Assembly: GCF_029852145.1 (NCBI RefSeq)
Contig: NC_079974.1
Coordinates: 22,484,082-22,548,081 of the forward strand
Source of the DNA: Microplitis mediator
Taxonomy: Eukaryota > Arthropoda > Insecta > Hymenoptera > Braconidae
Direction of reading: 5' to 3'
DNA length: 64,000 nt
Below the pieces are notes generated by a model. That model worked only from the letters and a program-made list of their open reading frames with translations. It searched no databases and had not been told where the DNA came from. Below, piece after piece: positions 37,161 through 49,900 of the stretch (position 1 is the first letter of the stretch; every line of letters starts with the position of its first letter). The translations under genes and the position numbers were made by a program.

Positions 37161-37919
37161 TTACTCCAATTACTTTTTTTAATATTTAATCTCCTTTTAC
37201 ATTTTTTCGATGATAGAACGTCTTCTCATCTTATTATTTTATCGAATAAAAAATTTTTTTTAATTATCTGAGATTACGGGGGCTGAATTCTAAAAGGTTT
37301 TACGCCGCGGACTGACGAACAGCCAGACGGAGTAATTTTTAGCGGAATTCCGGGAGAGCGTAAACTTGCGGGCTTTCAATGCTTGTTCTGTAATGCATTC
37401 TAGGGTGTGTTACATACATGCATGTGTGGGGATAAAGTATGGAGCTACCTAGGTTTCTCGTTAACTCTCAAAAGCACAATAGAGGACTAGAGTACTGAGG
37501 AGTTGTGAGAAAGTTTAAGCTACAGTCAAAAGTCAATTCACGGAGTTGTTGCGACAGCCAACCCCTTTCCTGTTTTGTACTTCCGTTCTAACAAGACAGA
37601 CATTTGTAACCATAAAATTATCAACTCATATATTTTATATATATACATATATATAAGGAACACTAGGGAGATGTCATCAAAAAACAAATTTGTTGTGACT
37701 TTAAATATTGTCAGAATTTTTTTTTTAATTGAGTGAAAAAAGTTTTGGTAAAAAATGAAAATTTTCACTGCTGTAGGAACGACAAATTAATTTTTCTGGG
37801 GTTAAAAATTTTTAGTTCAATTTTAAAATCGCGCGATCTAGTTTTCGATATTTATCAATTTTTTTATTTTTAATTAATGATTTATTTTAAAATTAATAAT
37901 TTATGGAGCGAAATTATTT

Positions 37920-38430
37920 TTTTGGGGGTAGATCTAATTTTTCTTATTCAGATCTGCGTAGATCTTCAGCCAAAAAAACCAAATATCAAATTTAATAATT
38001 CAAAATTTTTATTACGAACAAATTTCGAGATTTTACCAAAAAAAAAATTGAGATCTAAAATCTAGATCAATAGAGATCTAAAATTCAAAAAATTTATGTC
38101 CATCGATCTATATAGATCTAGATAAATTTTCCAACAAATTTCTAATTCAAAATTTTTATTTCGAACAAATTTCGAAATTTTACCAAAAAAAAAATTTAGA
38201 TCTAAAATCTAGATCAACACAGATCGAAAATTCAAAAAATTTATGTCCATCGATCTATTTAGATCTAGATAAATTTTCCAACAAATTTCTAATTTAAAAT
38301 TTTTATTTCGAACAAATTTCGAAATTTTACCAAAAAAACAATTGAGATCTAAAATCTAGATCAACACAGATCTAAAATTCAAAAAATTTATGTCCATCGA
38401 TCTATATAGATCTAGATAAATTTTCCAACC
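37920..38430. repeat. Tandem array, period about 147 bp, with AGATCTA motifs
   Basis: 'ttatgtccatcgatcta' recurs at about 38094, 38241 and 38389, with 'ttgagatctaaaatctagat' between. Confidence 0.85.
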
Positions 38431-38759
38431 AAAATCCAAAATTTTTCATGGTTCAAAATTTTGATTTTTATTCTTTTTTTTAATTTTCGATCTAAAGAAA
38501 TAAATTTCAAATTTATTTAATAAAAAATTTTCCCGTAAAAATTAAAAACAAAACTCATAATTAATTACCACCCTTATAAACAACAAAATTTATTAATTTC
38601 CAAAGTTTTTGATAAATATACAAAATTTATTATATTGATTAAAAAACTTAATAAATAATTTATAAATTTCCAAGAAGATAAAGGAAGTAATAAAATATGT
38701 CGCTAACTAATTACACTCTGCTGCTTCCTATTTGTTATCATTATTATCATTATTGTTGT

Positions 38760-39118
38760 TAGTGTTTGCATCTGAGCATGTTCGCGCCCGAGTAGTAAGA
38801 GTTCGATTATTCACCCAACCACCCAGGGGATGGTAATCCACCCCTGAGTTGATGCCGCTCGCCGTGTGGTGTCGTCCTGTCCAGTATGGCCACCAACTGG
38901 TGATAGGTACAGATACTGCGCCTTCACGTTCCGGCTTTTTATTGTAAACTAAAGCTCGTGTTTGTTCTAGTTTTGGCTCTTACTCTTACCCCGACAATTT
39001 TGTTCTGTAATTAGCAAGTCTCTAGCAAGTGATCGTTTTCAAAAATTAATAAAACAATATTTGCTCCACTTATTGACGAGATAGTTTATCTATTTAATTT
39101 AAACTTCTGACGAGTTTG
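38760..39118 (+). other. Likely promoter and 5' noncoding exon of gene B
   Basis: A GC-richer stretch (38760-38940) is followed by an exon-like segment ending in a strong donor, GTTTG|GTGAGTATT (GT at 39119-39120). The matching acceptor is TTTTTATAG at 39950-39951, which opens the exon carrying the start codon. The transcription start was not fixed. Confidence 0.45.
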
Positions 39119-39985
39119 GTGAGTATTTATTTTGTTGAAATAAAATAAACTTGATGTAAATACGAGAAAAAGTCTGCGCAGTGATACGATCAATAAATTA
39201 TTAGACCAGTCTACTTTTCAAATAAATAAATAAATTGTCTATGGGACATCCCAAGATTTATTTGTTGTTAATTTTTTTTAAATATCAGGGGTAATTAAAA
39301 TTTTTGACGGCCTCTTTTTTATTTTTTATTTTTGCTGCTGATGTTTACTTCGTTTTGTCTAAATACGAATTTTTTTTTGGTTCATTTAAATTTTAGTATT
39401 GCGTTGGAAGATAAAATTAATGACGATATTTTTTGTGGGAATTTAATTTTATATAAAAAAAAAAAATTCACTTTTTGTGGATCTCCTGCCGGACGTCATT
39501 TGACCAAAAAATTTGATATTTGTATGTTTTGGAGTTTAAATAAAAATAGCAGCTAAACTATTGAAGATAGGGCAAAAATATAAGAGTACAAATTTTTAGG
39601 AAATTTAATTTCCTACAAAATTAATTCAGTTAATTTTTGTCGTATCTGCAATAGTTTTGGCTTAATTTGAAATTTAAACTAAAAGAAATATTTTTTTTTT
39701 GCTAAAATTCAAGGGACTGAAAACCTCAATGTTTTGAATTCAAATTCTGGATAAACTATTGAGTTTATTGGAAAAATACACATGACCTTTTTTGTAGCAA
39801 ATAAAATTTCCTGTAAAAACAGTCTCTTTAAACTTTTGCGTAAACTCAATAGTTTACGAGTTATTTCAATTTAAACTCCGAATTAAAATTTTTTTCTCGT
39901 AATATTTAAAAATTGATAATTAATTTCAATTAAAATTTTTTATTTTTATAGAAAGTACTCATATAATTAAATAAATTGCTGAGTA

Positions 39986-40210
39986 ATGGCGCCATTTAAA
40001 TTGCGATTCGCAAAAATGGGCAAGTCCCGCAGCAAAGGAAGTCGAAGTGACAGCAGCGAGTACGAGGACGTGGCATCAAGTCTAGATTTCGGAGGCATGA
40101 GCACTCCTGGGACACCTGGTACAGAGTTCAATGTAATTGCGCTGCCCAAAGACTCACAGACTACTATGACCAACTCACCCCCGCCTTCCTACGAGCATGT
40201 ATTGCAAGAG
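39986..40210 (+). CDS. Protein B exon with start codon and PPPSY motif
   Basis: The exon begins at 39952 after an acceptor, and the ATG is at 39986. It encodes residues 1-75, ending PPPSYEHVLQE. The donor is GAG|GTAATG. Reading on into the intron adds a repetitive Leu/Trp/Gly stretch (ggtctggggtccagg), clearly noncoding. Confidence 0.82.
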
Positions 40211-41702
40211 GTAATGAAATTTTTAAATAAATTATTGGCATCTCCAAGGTCTGGGGTCCAGGATTTGGAGTCCAGGGTCTGGGTCTGGGCTCTAGGGTCT
40301 AAATTTGAATTAAAATTACAGACGCAATTGAGACGCACGCCGAGTGAAGTTGATGAGGGCGAAGAAGAGTTCGCTGAAGCTGAAAATGATAATAATTATA
40401 CGGACGAGAGTGTTGTGTTGAGCAGCAAGGGCAGAATGTTGACATCCGGAGTCAGCAGAGTGAGTGGAGAAAGCGAGGCCAGTTTGGTGGGCAATCAAAT
40501 AATCGTAAAGGGCCCGGAGATATTTCACAAGTCCAGCAAAGAACTTTATCGCGCTATTGCGAAGCAGTGCGGCATCTCTTGTAAAATGAGCGATCAATGC
40601 CGCTGTTTAGACTGTCAGGTAACTTTTTTATTGGATTCGTTATTTTTAACTCGATAATTAGCTTCTAATCAGCTATAAAGATTGTTGTTTTTTTTTAATT
40701 GATAATCAATTTATGATTAAAAATCACAGGCTGGAAAAAAAATATTTCTTTGAGTTTCTTCTACTCACTTGAGTAGTGGTTATACAGGTTAAAGTGAACG
40801 TTTGAGGTGGTTATTGAAAAGGAAATTGGATTTTCTACAACTATGGTTTCATTATAAACACTATACAATCAATATTTCGAAAGATATAGCTACCAGCGGC
40901 CTTGAAATTATTAGCTTACATAATTTCCTTTTCCAAATTTTTTTACGCGCCATAACTTTCAAATTATTCATTCCACGGTATTTTTTATTAGAACAAAAAT
41001 TGTCGGAAATTGAATTTTCTACAACTTTGGTCCTTATAAAAAATACCCTAGAACTAGTATTTTTAAAGATACAGTAATTTAAATTTTTTGGGAAATACAT
41101 TTAATAATTCTTTCAAAAGTCCAAAATTTTCAAAGTGCGCTAACTTCAAAACGATTGATCTCACGCAATTTTTTGCTCAGACAAAAATTGTAGAAAATTA
41201 AATTTGCCACAACTTTGGTCCTTACAAAAAATATCCTAGAATCATTATTTTTAAAGATACAGTCATTTCAAATTTTTGGAAACTATAATTAATTATTCTT
41301 TCAAAAATTCAAAATCTTCAGACCGCTCTCTCTTCTAAACAATCGATCCTACAAAATTTTTCACTAAGACAAAAGTTGTAGGAAATAAAATTTCCATTCC
41401 AAAGACCCCCTTGAAAGTCAATTTATATTAATTTTGTAAAATATAAGTAACAAGAGTCCAAAGTAATGAATTTTTTTCACGTATTTTGATTATTAATTTT
41501 ATGACTTCACGCATTATTTACATATCAGGTCTGTAGTAATTAAAATAATTGAATAATGAATATTTTTACCAAAATATAGAGTCATTACTTCGATTGCGAG
41601 TACGATAAAGATGAACAAGAAAAGACTGACGGCGGGTTGGGTGCCGGTACTCCGATGTTCATCGCCGAAGTAATGCACGGAACAGCTTGCATTCTTCTTT
41701 AA
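39986..41702 (+). CDS. PPxY-motif, CaaX-box protein B (214 aa, three coding exons); unrecognised family
   Basis: Joining 39986-40210, 40322-40618 and 41580-41702 gives a 214-residue frame, with both introns in phase 0. I do not recognise the family. Residues 65-69 read PPPSY (PPxY, a WW-domain ligand). An acidic stretch follows (about 83-100). Cysteines cluster at 158, 162, 168, 170, 173 and 180. The last four residues are CILL, a CaaX box whose final Leu favours geranylgeranylation (known rule). No signal peptide or membrane span is seen. Two starts are possible: M1, or M11 in better context, which would begin MGKSRS, a fit to N-myristoylation. The inferred role is a lipid-anchored WW-domain adaptor. 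It is divergent from gene A and possibly a distant paralog, since both have an intron 6-9 residues after the PPxY motif. Confidence 0.82.
40322..40618 (+). CDS. Protein B second coding exon
   Basis: The acceptor is TTACAG at 40320-40321 and the donor CAG|GTAACT. It encodes residues 76-174, acidic then Ser-rich, ending in the cysteine cluster CRCLDCQ. Confidence 0.85.
40790..41420. repeat. Dispersed AT-rich tandem family (block 5) inside gene B intron
   Basis: It repeats 'acaactttggtccttataaa', 'atcctagaa' and 'aaagatacagtcattt', like the blocks near 400 and 33290. Short ORFs in it are by-products. Confidence 0.8.
41580..41702 (+). CDS. Protein B last exon with CaaX box (CILL)
   Basis: The acceptor is AATATAG (AG at 41578-41579), phase 0. 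It encodes SHYFDCEYDKDEQEK onward to GTACILL and TAA at 41700-41702. The pyrimidine tract is modest, but coding composition and phase agree. Confidence 0.8.
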   Translation, partial: SHYFDCEYDKDEQEKTDGGLGAGTPMFIAEVMHGTACILL

Positions 41703-43234
41703 GTAATCAATATAACTATAATTATAATTAATTACTGCATTAAATATTTGAATATTCGATCGGAAAAACGACTGAGGGTTCGAGTATTTTTATACTCGGC
41801 AGAACCAATGGGATAAGCAGAATAAGTTTATTAAGTGAAATATCAGGCTGTAATATTTTAGAGGCATAGATATTATTATTAATATTATTAATTAATTAAT
41901 TAATAATTACTTAACATATAAATATATATATTCTTACCTTAATTAGCTTAGTTCATTTAACATTCAAGTGATTGTTTACTTTCAAGCTTCCGAAATTTCG
42001 GCCATGGAAAATTCTACACTTTTTTTTTTAATTGAAATTTTGTGCGGCCAAATCGTGAAAGCGTGAAAATAATTAATTAATTAATTAATCAATTAAAGTA
42101 ATATATTAAATTATTTAATTAAAAGTATATTTAAATTTTATATCATCCAATTATTTATTGACTTTTTAAATTAATTGTCAATGAGACTGATTCAAGTACA
42201 TATATATATTTTTTATTTGTAAATTATATCATTAATTTTTTTTTATTTAGGGAAAGTCGGAAAATTGGGGTATCTACAAAATTAAAATTTTTTTTCTTTT
42301 TTTGATTCAAAAATAATTTTTATTAATTTTTAGCCTGAAAATTATTTCAAAATTTCTATTGAATTTTATTTTAAAAATTTCTATTCAATTTTTATACTGG
42401 AAATTTCTTTGAATTTTTGGTCAATATTTTCGAATTTTTAACATCTTTTGAGATCTACGATTTTTGAAAATTTTTTTTGGAAATTTTGAAATCTCCGTAA
42501 AAATCAAAATTTTGATTTTTTTTATCTTTCAAAATTTTTACAAAATTTACATAAAATTTATTCTTTGAATTTTTTTCGAAAATTTTATATACAAAAAAAA
42601 AAATTGAATTTTTTTCGTACTATCCCATTTCGCACCACCCCCACTAATTATAAATTTATATATAATAATATCATTACTATTATTATTGTAATTTAATAAT
42701 CATAACAAAATGAAAGTTAGTACTGACATTGCAAGCCGGAATTGTAACGAATGATCGATAAGTTTTAATTTGAAAATTTAAAAATTTGAAAAAGAGCGGG
42801 AAAAAAAATGAAAATAATAATAAAGCAATTAATTAATAAACTAATTATCCATAACTCACTAGCACGCGTAAAAAATGAAACATTACTGAAATTAGCGTAC
42901 CTGCCTATCGTAATATTATATATATATTTAATATTTAATAGTAATAATAATAATAATAAAAATATAAATATATAAAGTAAAAATCACAATGATCCTTACG
43001 CACAACTTATACCTGATTTTTATACCTACTGACAAGGTAATATGCATAAATGTATATAAGACTTTGATAAATTTATCATAAATATAGAAAATTTTTAAAT
43101 ATATGATAATGCCAATTATGACCAATTTATTTATTTACACGTCAATTTTTATTACTCTTTTAATTACAAGTATTACAATTATTAATTAAATTTTTTTCAA
43201 GCATTTAAGAAATAATTTTATCTTTCAGTAAAAT

Positions 43235-43866
43235 TATTTTATGATACGGAAGTTAGCCGACGTCTAATAATTTTTTGACTTTTATTCAAACAATAAATTA
43301 TAATAAAAAAAATATGATCCTGAAGTTAGCAGACAATTCAAAATTTTTGGATTTTTTTTTCAACAAATCAATTACAAAAAAATAAAAAATAAAAATATGC
43401 ACACGTTAAAAATTTAAAAAACTAAAGGTGCAATTTTTTCAAATTTTTTTTTTTTCAAATTTACCGTCTAAACGAAAATCCAAAAATTATTAGACGTCTG
43501 CTAACTTCAGTATCATAAAAATATTTTGAAAAATTGCATCTGTAGTTTTTTAATTTTTCGACATATGCATTTTTTTTTTTTTTTTTTTTTTTCTAAATTG
43601 ACTTGTTAAAAAATAATTCAAAAATTGCTAATTTTAGGATCAAATAATTTTTTATGACCCAGAAGTTAACAGAAAATTCAAATTTTTTGATTTTTTTTTT
43701 CTCCAAATGAATTTCAAAAATAAAAAAAAATAAAAATATTCACATTTAGAAAATTTCAAAAACTACAGGTGCAATTTTTTCAAATATTTTTATTTATTGA
43801 TTTACTGGTTTGAAAAAAAATTCAAAACTTATTAGACATCGGCTGACTTCAGTATCATAATTTTTT
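43235..43866. repeat. Inverted repeat cluster with GAAGTTAGC(A/C)GAC motif
   Basis: 'tgatacggaagttagccgac' at the left is inverted as 'catcggctgacttcagtatc' at the right. Further copies occur in between (about 43315, 43490 and 43655). A related short pair flanks 49775-49980. Confidence 0.7.
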
Positions 43867-45374
43867 GAATTTAAATTGGTCACAAAAAAATAAAATTATA
43901 AATAATGAATTTTAAAAAAATCCATAATTAGTCAATATTCGAAATTTGTAAACGGGCATGCGTGGAAAATTTTCTTACGTCTATTTAATATTCAAAAATT
44001 TACTTTCAATTATCGCAACGCGGGTCAATTTAAAAAAAATTAATCAAAAAAATATCAATTATTTTCTAATAAAACAAATTTAGAAAAATATATGAAATAT
44101 ATGACACCATAATTTTATCCCCGTGTAAAACAGTACGAAAAATTATTTGTATAAATAAAAATATTTGACTCAAACTTGCCCTTTCCATGCCATGAATTTT
44201 TTTTTAATTATAAATTACAAATTGTAATCAGTAATCAGTAATCACTATCATTGATATTTGTATTAAAATAATATATAATAGTAATTTTAAAAATCAAATC
44301 TGAATGTGAGCGGAATGACTGGGAGGTGGAAATTATTTTTGCAGCTCAGGAAAAGAAAGTAATTAGATAAGGATTTTAAAAAATGATAATGATCAAAAAT
44401 TACATATATTGATTTACGATTGTGATTAATGGATGTTTAATATTTATGTGCATGACCAGCACTTGTGACTAGAATATACATTTCCGAGCGGTGTTGTATT
44501 GATAGATAGAAATTTAAACAAAAATATATGAGGAAAGATAATAACATCTGTGAAATTGTTGTAATATTTATGTATTTTGATTAATGGGTATTAATAAAGT
44601 GGCCTAAGTGACTGCACATTATATATTTATTTCAATTTATATTCTCTAGTTTCATAAATCGAGGTATGGAAATTAAATTTTAATCCGAAAAATCTTCAGG
44701 TAAGAATTTAAATTTTAGTGTCTCTTAAATTATTTATTTATTTTACTGGCCCCGATTTTTACTCCAATTTTAAATATAAAAATAAAAATATATATAAATT
44801 TAAATATAAAGTATAAAAAAAAATTCAGTAAAATTTTTTAAAATTATTCAAAGGATTGCTTTTTTTTTAAGTGAAAACTTTTGTTACCATCGGCGGTTAA
44901 TTCTGGCAGAATACGACGGCAGCGCCAAGAACCGCGAAATTTGAAAATTTGAACTTGAATTCAGTAGCTGCTGGAATTGACCCAAATGCACCTTCAATTA
45001 CTTCCACCCATTAAAGTTCGCAATGGATCCATAAAATCGCAATTATTAATTTCAATTCTATATTTAGCATCTCAGTAAATTAACCCCTTTCCCACCTCGT
45101 CGGAAAATAAAACTCCATTTTTATTCTCTGTAGCGCATAAATTTACATTAGCGCAGCATACACAGAAAAAAAGTTTCGACCTCATAACAGAAGACAGGAT
45201 AACGAATAATTTTTTTATAGTGACAAGCATAATAAGCTTACGGTAACAAATAGAATTATGTCGTAGTTGAGTAGTCGATTGGTTACGGATACGCATGATA
45301 TTTATTAGAACAATACCATCTTAGTTCAAAGCAGGAAACTAATTCCGTCGATTTAGTCGTTGGAGAAGTATATC

Positions 45375-46018
45375 AAATAGTGAAGTTATAGGGCAGAACC
45401 TGCTCAGGTGAGTCAAATATGACCCCCTGTGGCAATTAAATAATAATAGCAATTAAGGGAAGCCATAGAGTCTGAGCAGAAGAGCTATTGGCCTTGAAAA
45501 TCGGCCAAAATGCCGATTTCAGTCACATAATCTTAGAAATAAATATCAAAATATAAAGTTACAGGGCGATAACTGCACAGGTGCGTTCAGGGGGACCCCC
45601 TGCACAAGAAAAATTATAACAACAATTAACGGAAGCCTTGGAGTCTTCACAGTAGAGAAATAGGCCTTGAAAATGGGCCAAAATGTGGATTTCAGCCACA
45701 GAATCTTAGAAAAAAATATCCAAATATAAAGTTATAGGATGACAAATGCTCAGGTGCGTTCAGGGCAACCCTCTGCACAAGAAAAATGATAACAGCAATC
45801 AAGGGAAGTCATAGAGTCTAAGAAGAGCTATTGGTCTTGACAATGGGCCAAAATGTGGACTTCAGCCACAGAATCTTAGAAATAAATATCAAAATATGAA
45901 GTTATAGGGCGACAAGTGCTCAGGTGCGTTCAGGGTGACCCCCCTGCGGTAGAAAAATGATAACAGCAACTAAAGGAAGCCATAGAGTCGTAGCAGGTGA
46001 GCTATTGGCCTCGAAAAT
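45375..46018. repeat. Tandem array, period about 180 bp
   Basis: About three and a half units repeat 'gctcaggtgcgttcaggg', 'ggaagccatagagtct' and 'ggccaaaatgtgg'. It is less AT-rich than the other arrays and has no open frame across units. Confidence 0.88.
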
Positions 46019-46802
46019 TTAAATAAATTCTATCAATTGAAGCAGTCGCAAATAATAACAACTAAATTAATATATTTTTCCTCTCAATAACAGCCACCGA
46101 TAAAAAATCCCATTTCAATCGATGACAATATGCAAAATAAATTGCTGACTCTTAATCGCCTTTTTTTATTATCCCTCTCCTTCTCTGTTTACAGTAGCGG
46201 TATTAAACGAATATCGTATATCGTATCCTTCTATTCGCGGTCACGTGTTACCGACGTGAGCGTCTCTTATATTAGCTGTTGTGCAAATCTCCATCTACTT
46301 TTATATATACATATATATTTTCATATACACAAATACTGCATTCTTAACTCTGATTTCTTCTTATTCTTTCCTCTACTCTTTTCTCAACTTCCCCCACTTG
46401 ACTTAAGTTACGCGACACACGACATTGCCATTTGCCATTCACATAATATGACACTGTTACACTAGTAAATTTACACTCACATGCTTATTCTTTGTCCTCG
46501 AGTAGAGTTTACTTTTATACATAACACTATACTACTAGAGTATACTTATATATATTTAAATATATCATATCATATGTATAATAATGCTTAAGTAAGACCG
46601 TTCGCGCCCAGTTACCGCCGTATCGCATTATCCTACGATCATACATTTAATATAACTAGTGTATATACATATATATTTATATACATATATTTTTGTAGTA
46701 TAAGTATAGTGCATATGACAGACATATTATTATATTGTATAACAGAGTGTTCGTGACACTTTTTCACTCTAATAAACGGTCTCGGTCTTTTCTTCGCGAG
46801 GT

Positions 46803-46836
46803 TCAGTTTATTTAATTGTCTTACAATTAACAGTCT
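46803..46836 (+). promoter_or_regulatory. Candidate core promoter of the BCAR3-like gene (initiator plus DPE-like)
   Basis: TCAGTT at 46803-46808 matches the arthropod initiator. With A at 46805 as +1, AGTCT falls at +28 to +32, matching four of five DPE positions (RGWYV). It would give a 116-nt 5' UTR before the ATG at 46921. Confidence 0.45.
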
Positions 46837-46920
46837 GAGTAAATATTTTTGTTTATTGTTGTTATTATTTGTGTTAATGTGTGAGTAATTCAATCTCTTG
46901 CTTGACAATAAGTGTCCAAC

Positions 46921-46961
46921 ATGGGTAAAATAGCCAGCAAGTTTCGGAGTACAGCAAAAAT
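46921..46961 (+). CDS. BCAR3: BCAR3-like exon 1 (MGKIASKFRSTAK)
   Basis: This 41-nt coding exon was found by phase: exon 2 needs a phase-2 predecessor, and AAAAT|GTTAGT here supplies it. The start context CAACATGG is near ideal. The donor is weaker than average. Intron 1 is about 3.7 kb. Confidence 0.65.
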
Positions 46962-49900
46962 GTTAGTTTTTTTTATTTATTTATTTTAGCATAAGTGATT
47001 TTTTGGATAACTCGTTAACTATTGGGTTTAGGTGAAAATTTGTAAAGACTTTTTTTCTGGGAAATTTAATTTCCTACAAAAAAGACAAGAGATGATTTTA
47101 TAGAATTTTTTATATTTGGGCGGGAAATTTAAATTTTAAGTATGAAAGTGAGAAATAGAAATTGGAGATAATAAATTTTTGGAGTTCTTATCAGAATTAT
47201 GGGTAAACTATTGGGAATATGATAAAAGTGTACAAGTGCATTTTTGTGGGAAATTTAATTTCCTACAAAAAAGATAAGAGATGATTTTATAGAATTTTTG
47301 ATATTTGGGCGGGAATTTTAAATTTTAAGTATGAAAGTGAGAAATGGAAATTGGAGGTAATAAATTTTTGGAGTTCTTTTCAAAATTGTGGGTAAACTAT
47401 TGGGAGTATGATAAAAATGTATGAGAGCATTTCTGTGGGAAATTTAATTTCCCACAAAAAAGATAAGAGATGATTTTATGGAATAATTGATATTTGGGTG
47501 GGAATTTTAAATTTTAAGTATGAAAGTAAGAAACGAAAATTGGAGGTAATAAATTTTTGGGGTTCTTTTCAAAATTGTGGGTAAACTATTGGGAATATGA
47601 TAAAAATGTATAAGTGCATTTTTGTGGGGAATTTAATTTCCCACAAAAAAGATAAGAGATGATTTTATGGAATAATTGATATTTGGGCAGGAATTTTAAA
47701 TTTTAAATATGAAAGTAAGAAACGAAAATTGGAGGTAATAAATTTTTGGAGTTCTTATCAAAATTGTGGATAAACTATTGGGAATATGATAAAAATGTAT
47801 GAGTACATTTTTGTGGGAAATTTAATTTCCTGTAAAAAAGTACTCATTCAATTTTTTAGTAAATTCAATAGTTTATCCAGAATTTGAATAAAAAGAAAAA
47901 AAAAATTTTTTACGCTCCAAATTTATGGGAATATATAAATATATTCCCTTGTAATTACTAGAATTAACTAAAATATATAACAAAATTAAATGTTACATGC
48001 AGTTAAATGTATCGTCGCACCATTAAAAATAAAAAATACACCAAAGCTTGACCGCACGTTATTTTTTACGAGGGAATTTAATTGAGTAGAACGAAAAGTG
48101 GTTTTACAGCAAATTTATCATTCGTGATTGCACCATGTGTTCGCGCACGCGTTCTAAATTACGGTCACCTTTTTTTTTATTTTATACATTCAAAATTTTT
48201 ACCCTTCAAAAATACCCAAATACATAAAATTAAATAAAACCCATAATGGAGCGACCGCTTCAATTTTCACCCTCAGAAAAATTTCATTTTTATAAATTCA
48301 CTTCCTCTACAAAATTACATATTCTACTGAATAAATATGTGCAGGTACATTTGCTTTAAATTTTAAATATTCAATAAATTTGATCCGCGGAATAAAAATT
48401 TTGTCAACTTAAATCCTATTGTGAATTTTTTTTTGTCAGATTATTTCTTAATTTTAAATATATCAGGAATTTTTTTATTATTTACAGTATTCACAAATAT
48501 CTCTATTCAATCTCAACCATCTCATCTAAAATATATATACATATATATACTACTCGAAGTATTTCTACTATTGATAATGAAAATAATATTTTCTTATATA
48601 TTTTATATATTTGCTTATCTCATTTTTTTACTCCAAGATTAAATTTGATATTTTTTTATATACATATATATATCCACACATATATATGTAGTAATAAAAG
48701 TATCATAAATAAATACTTTAAAAGTGTGATATTTATTTAAAAGATATAAACATATACAATAAAATCTTTTGAATATATTTTTATAGTCAGCGTTCATATA
48801 TTTTTATTCTCCTCAATATATATATTTATATATATATACTGAGTCTGTTTATTATTCTGCACCGCTATTAATGTTTATACGAATCGGCTTTTTTTTTTTT
48901 TTTTTTTTTTCGAAAAAAAATTTGAAGTTTAAAAAAAAAAAAAGTTTTTAGTCAGTGTTTAATTTTGACAGTTAATTTCAACATGGATTCATAAAGAAAA
49001 AATAGTATAGGAAATGTATCGAACGTAAAATACAACGCATGCGCAAAACAGTAAATTTTCTTCATCAAGATAGCGCAGTAAAGATCAATAACTCGCTCCT
49101 ATCCACTATTTCGATGTAGGAAGTACCCCTACCCCGACATCTATGACACATCTACGAGGATGAGGTTCTGTTCAGAGTACATACATTTTTTTTTTTTTTT
49201 CATATTTTTTTTCGTAGTTTTCTTTGCCTGTTCATTGAACCGGGATAATGGAGATTGAGCGTCGGTATTCACCTGTCAGAAGAAAATCCTTGACAGCGGT
49301 ATTCATATATATCCTTGTATACCTGACTTTCATAAACTTTGTATACATATATATATATATATATATACATATAATTTAATATAATAATAATAAAATGCTA
49401 AGACCGAGCGTGTAAGCCACGGATGAGAGTCGAGTAGATACGGCCGTCAAACGATGAATCTGATCCTTGAATGTTTTGTGTTCGAGTCCACGCGTTTCTC
49501 CTCGCGGCTATAAGAAACACTGTTATTAAATTGTAGTGGGAGAATTTCAGTAACGTAACCATTATACATTTTTTTAAAAATTAATATTCAATTTTTTTCC
49601 ATTTTCCTCCACCATAAAAAAATCGCGATCTTTCATTTCATAAATTTTTTTTTACCGATAGAAAAAAAAATTCTGGCCCATTTTACCTCACAAAACTTTT
49701 GACGGCCTATTTTACTTCAGAAAATTAAAAAAAAATTTTTTCTGGGCCATTTTACCTCAGAAATTTGAGTAAAAATTATGATAGTAAAGTTAGCAGACAT
49801 TTGAATTAAAAAAAAAATTTTTTAACAGATAAATAATGAAAAAAAAATATTTCTAAAAAAATGCACATGTAGAAAATTTCATAAACTATACGTGCAATTT

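Larger units (their letters stand above)
41703..46800. other. Intergenic region between gene B and the BCAR3-like gene
   Basis: No coding exon is supported. It holds AT-rich unique DNA, an inverted repeat family at 43235-43866 and a 180-bp tandem array at 45375-46018. A possible ATTAAA polyadenylation signal for gene B lies at 41739-41744. Confidence 0.5.
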
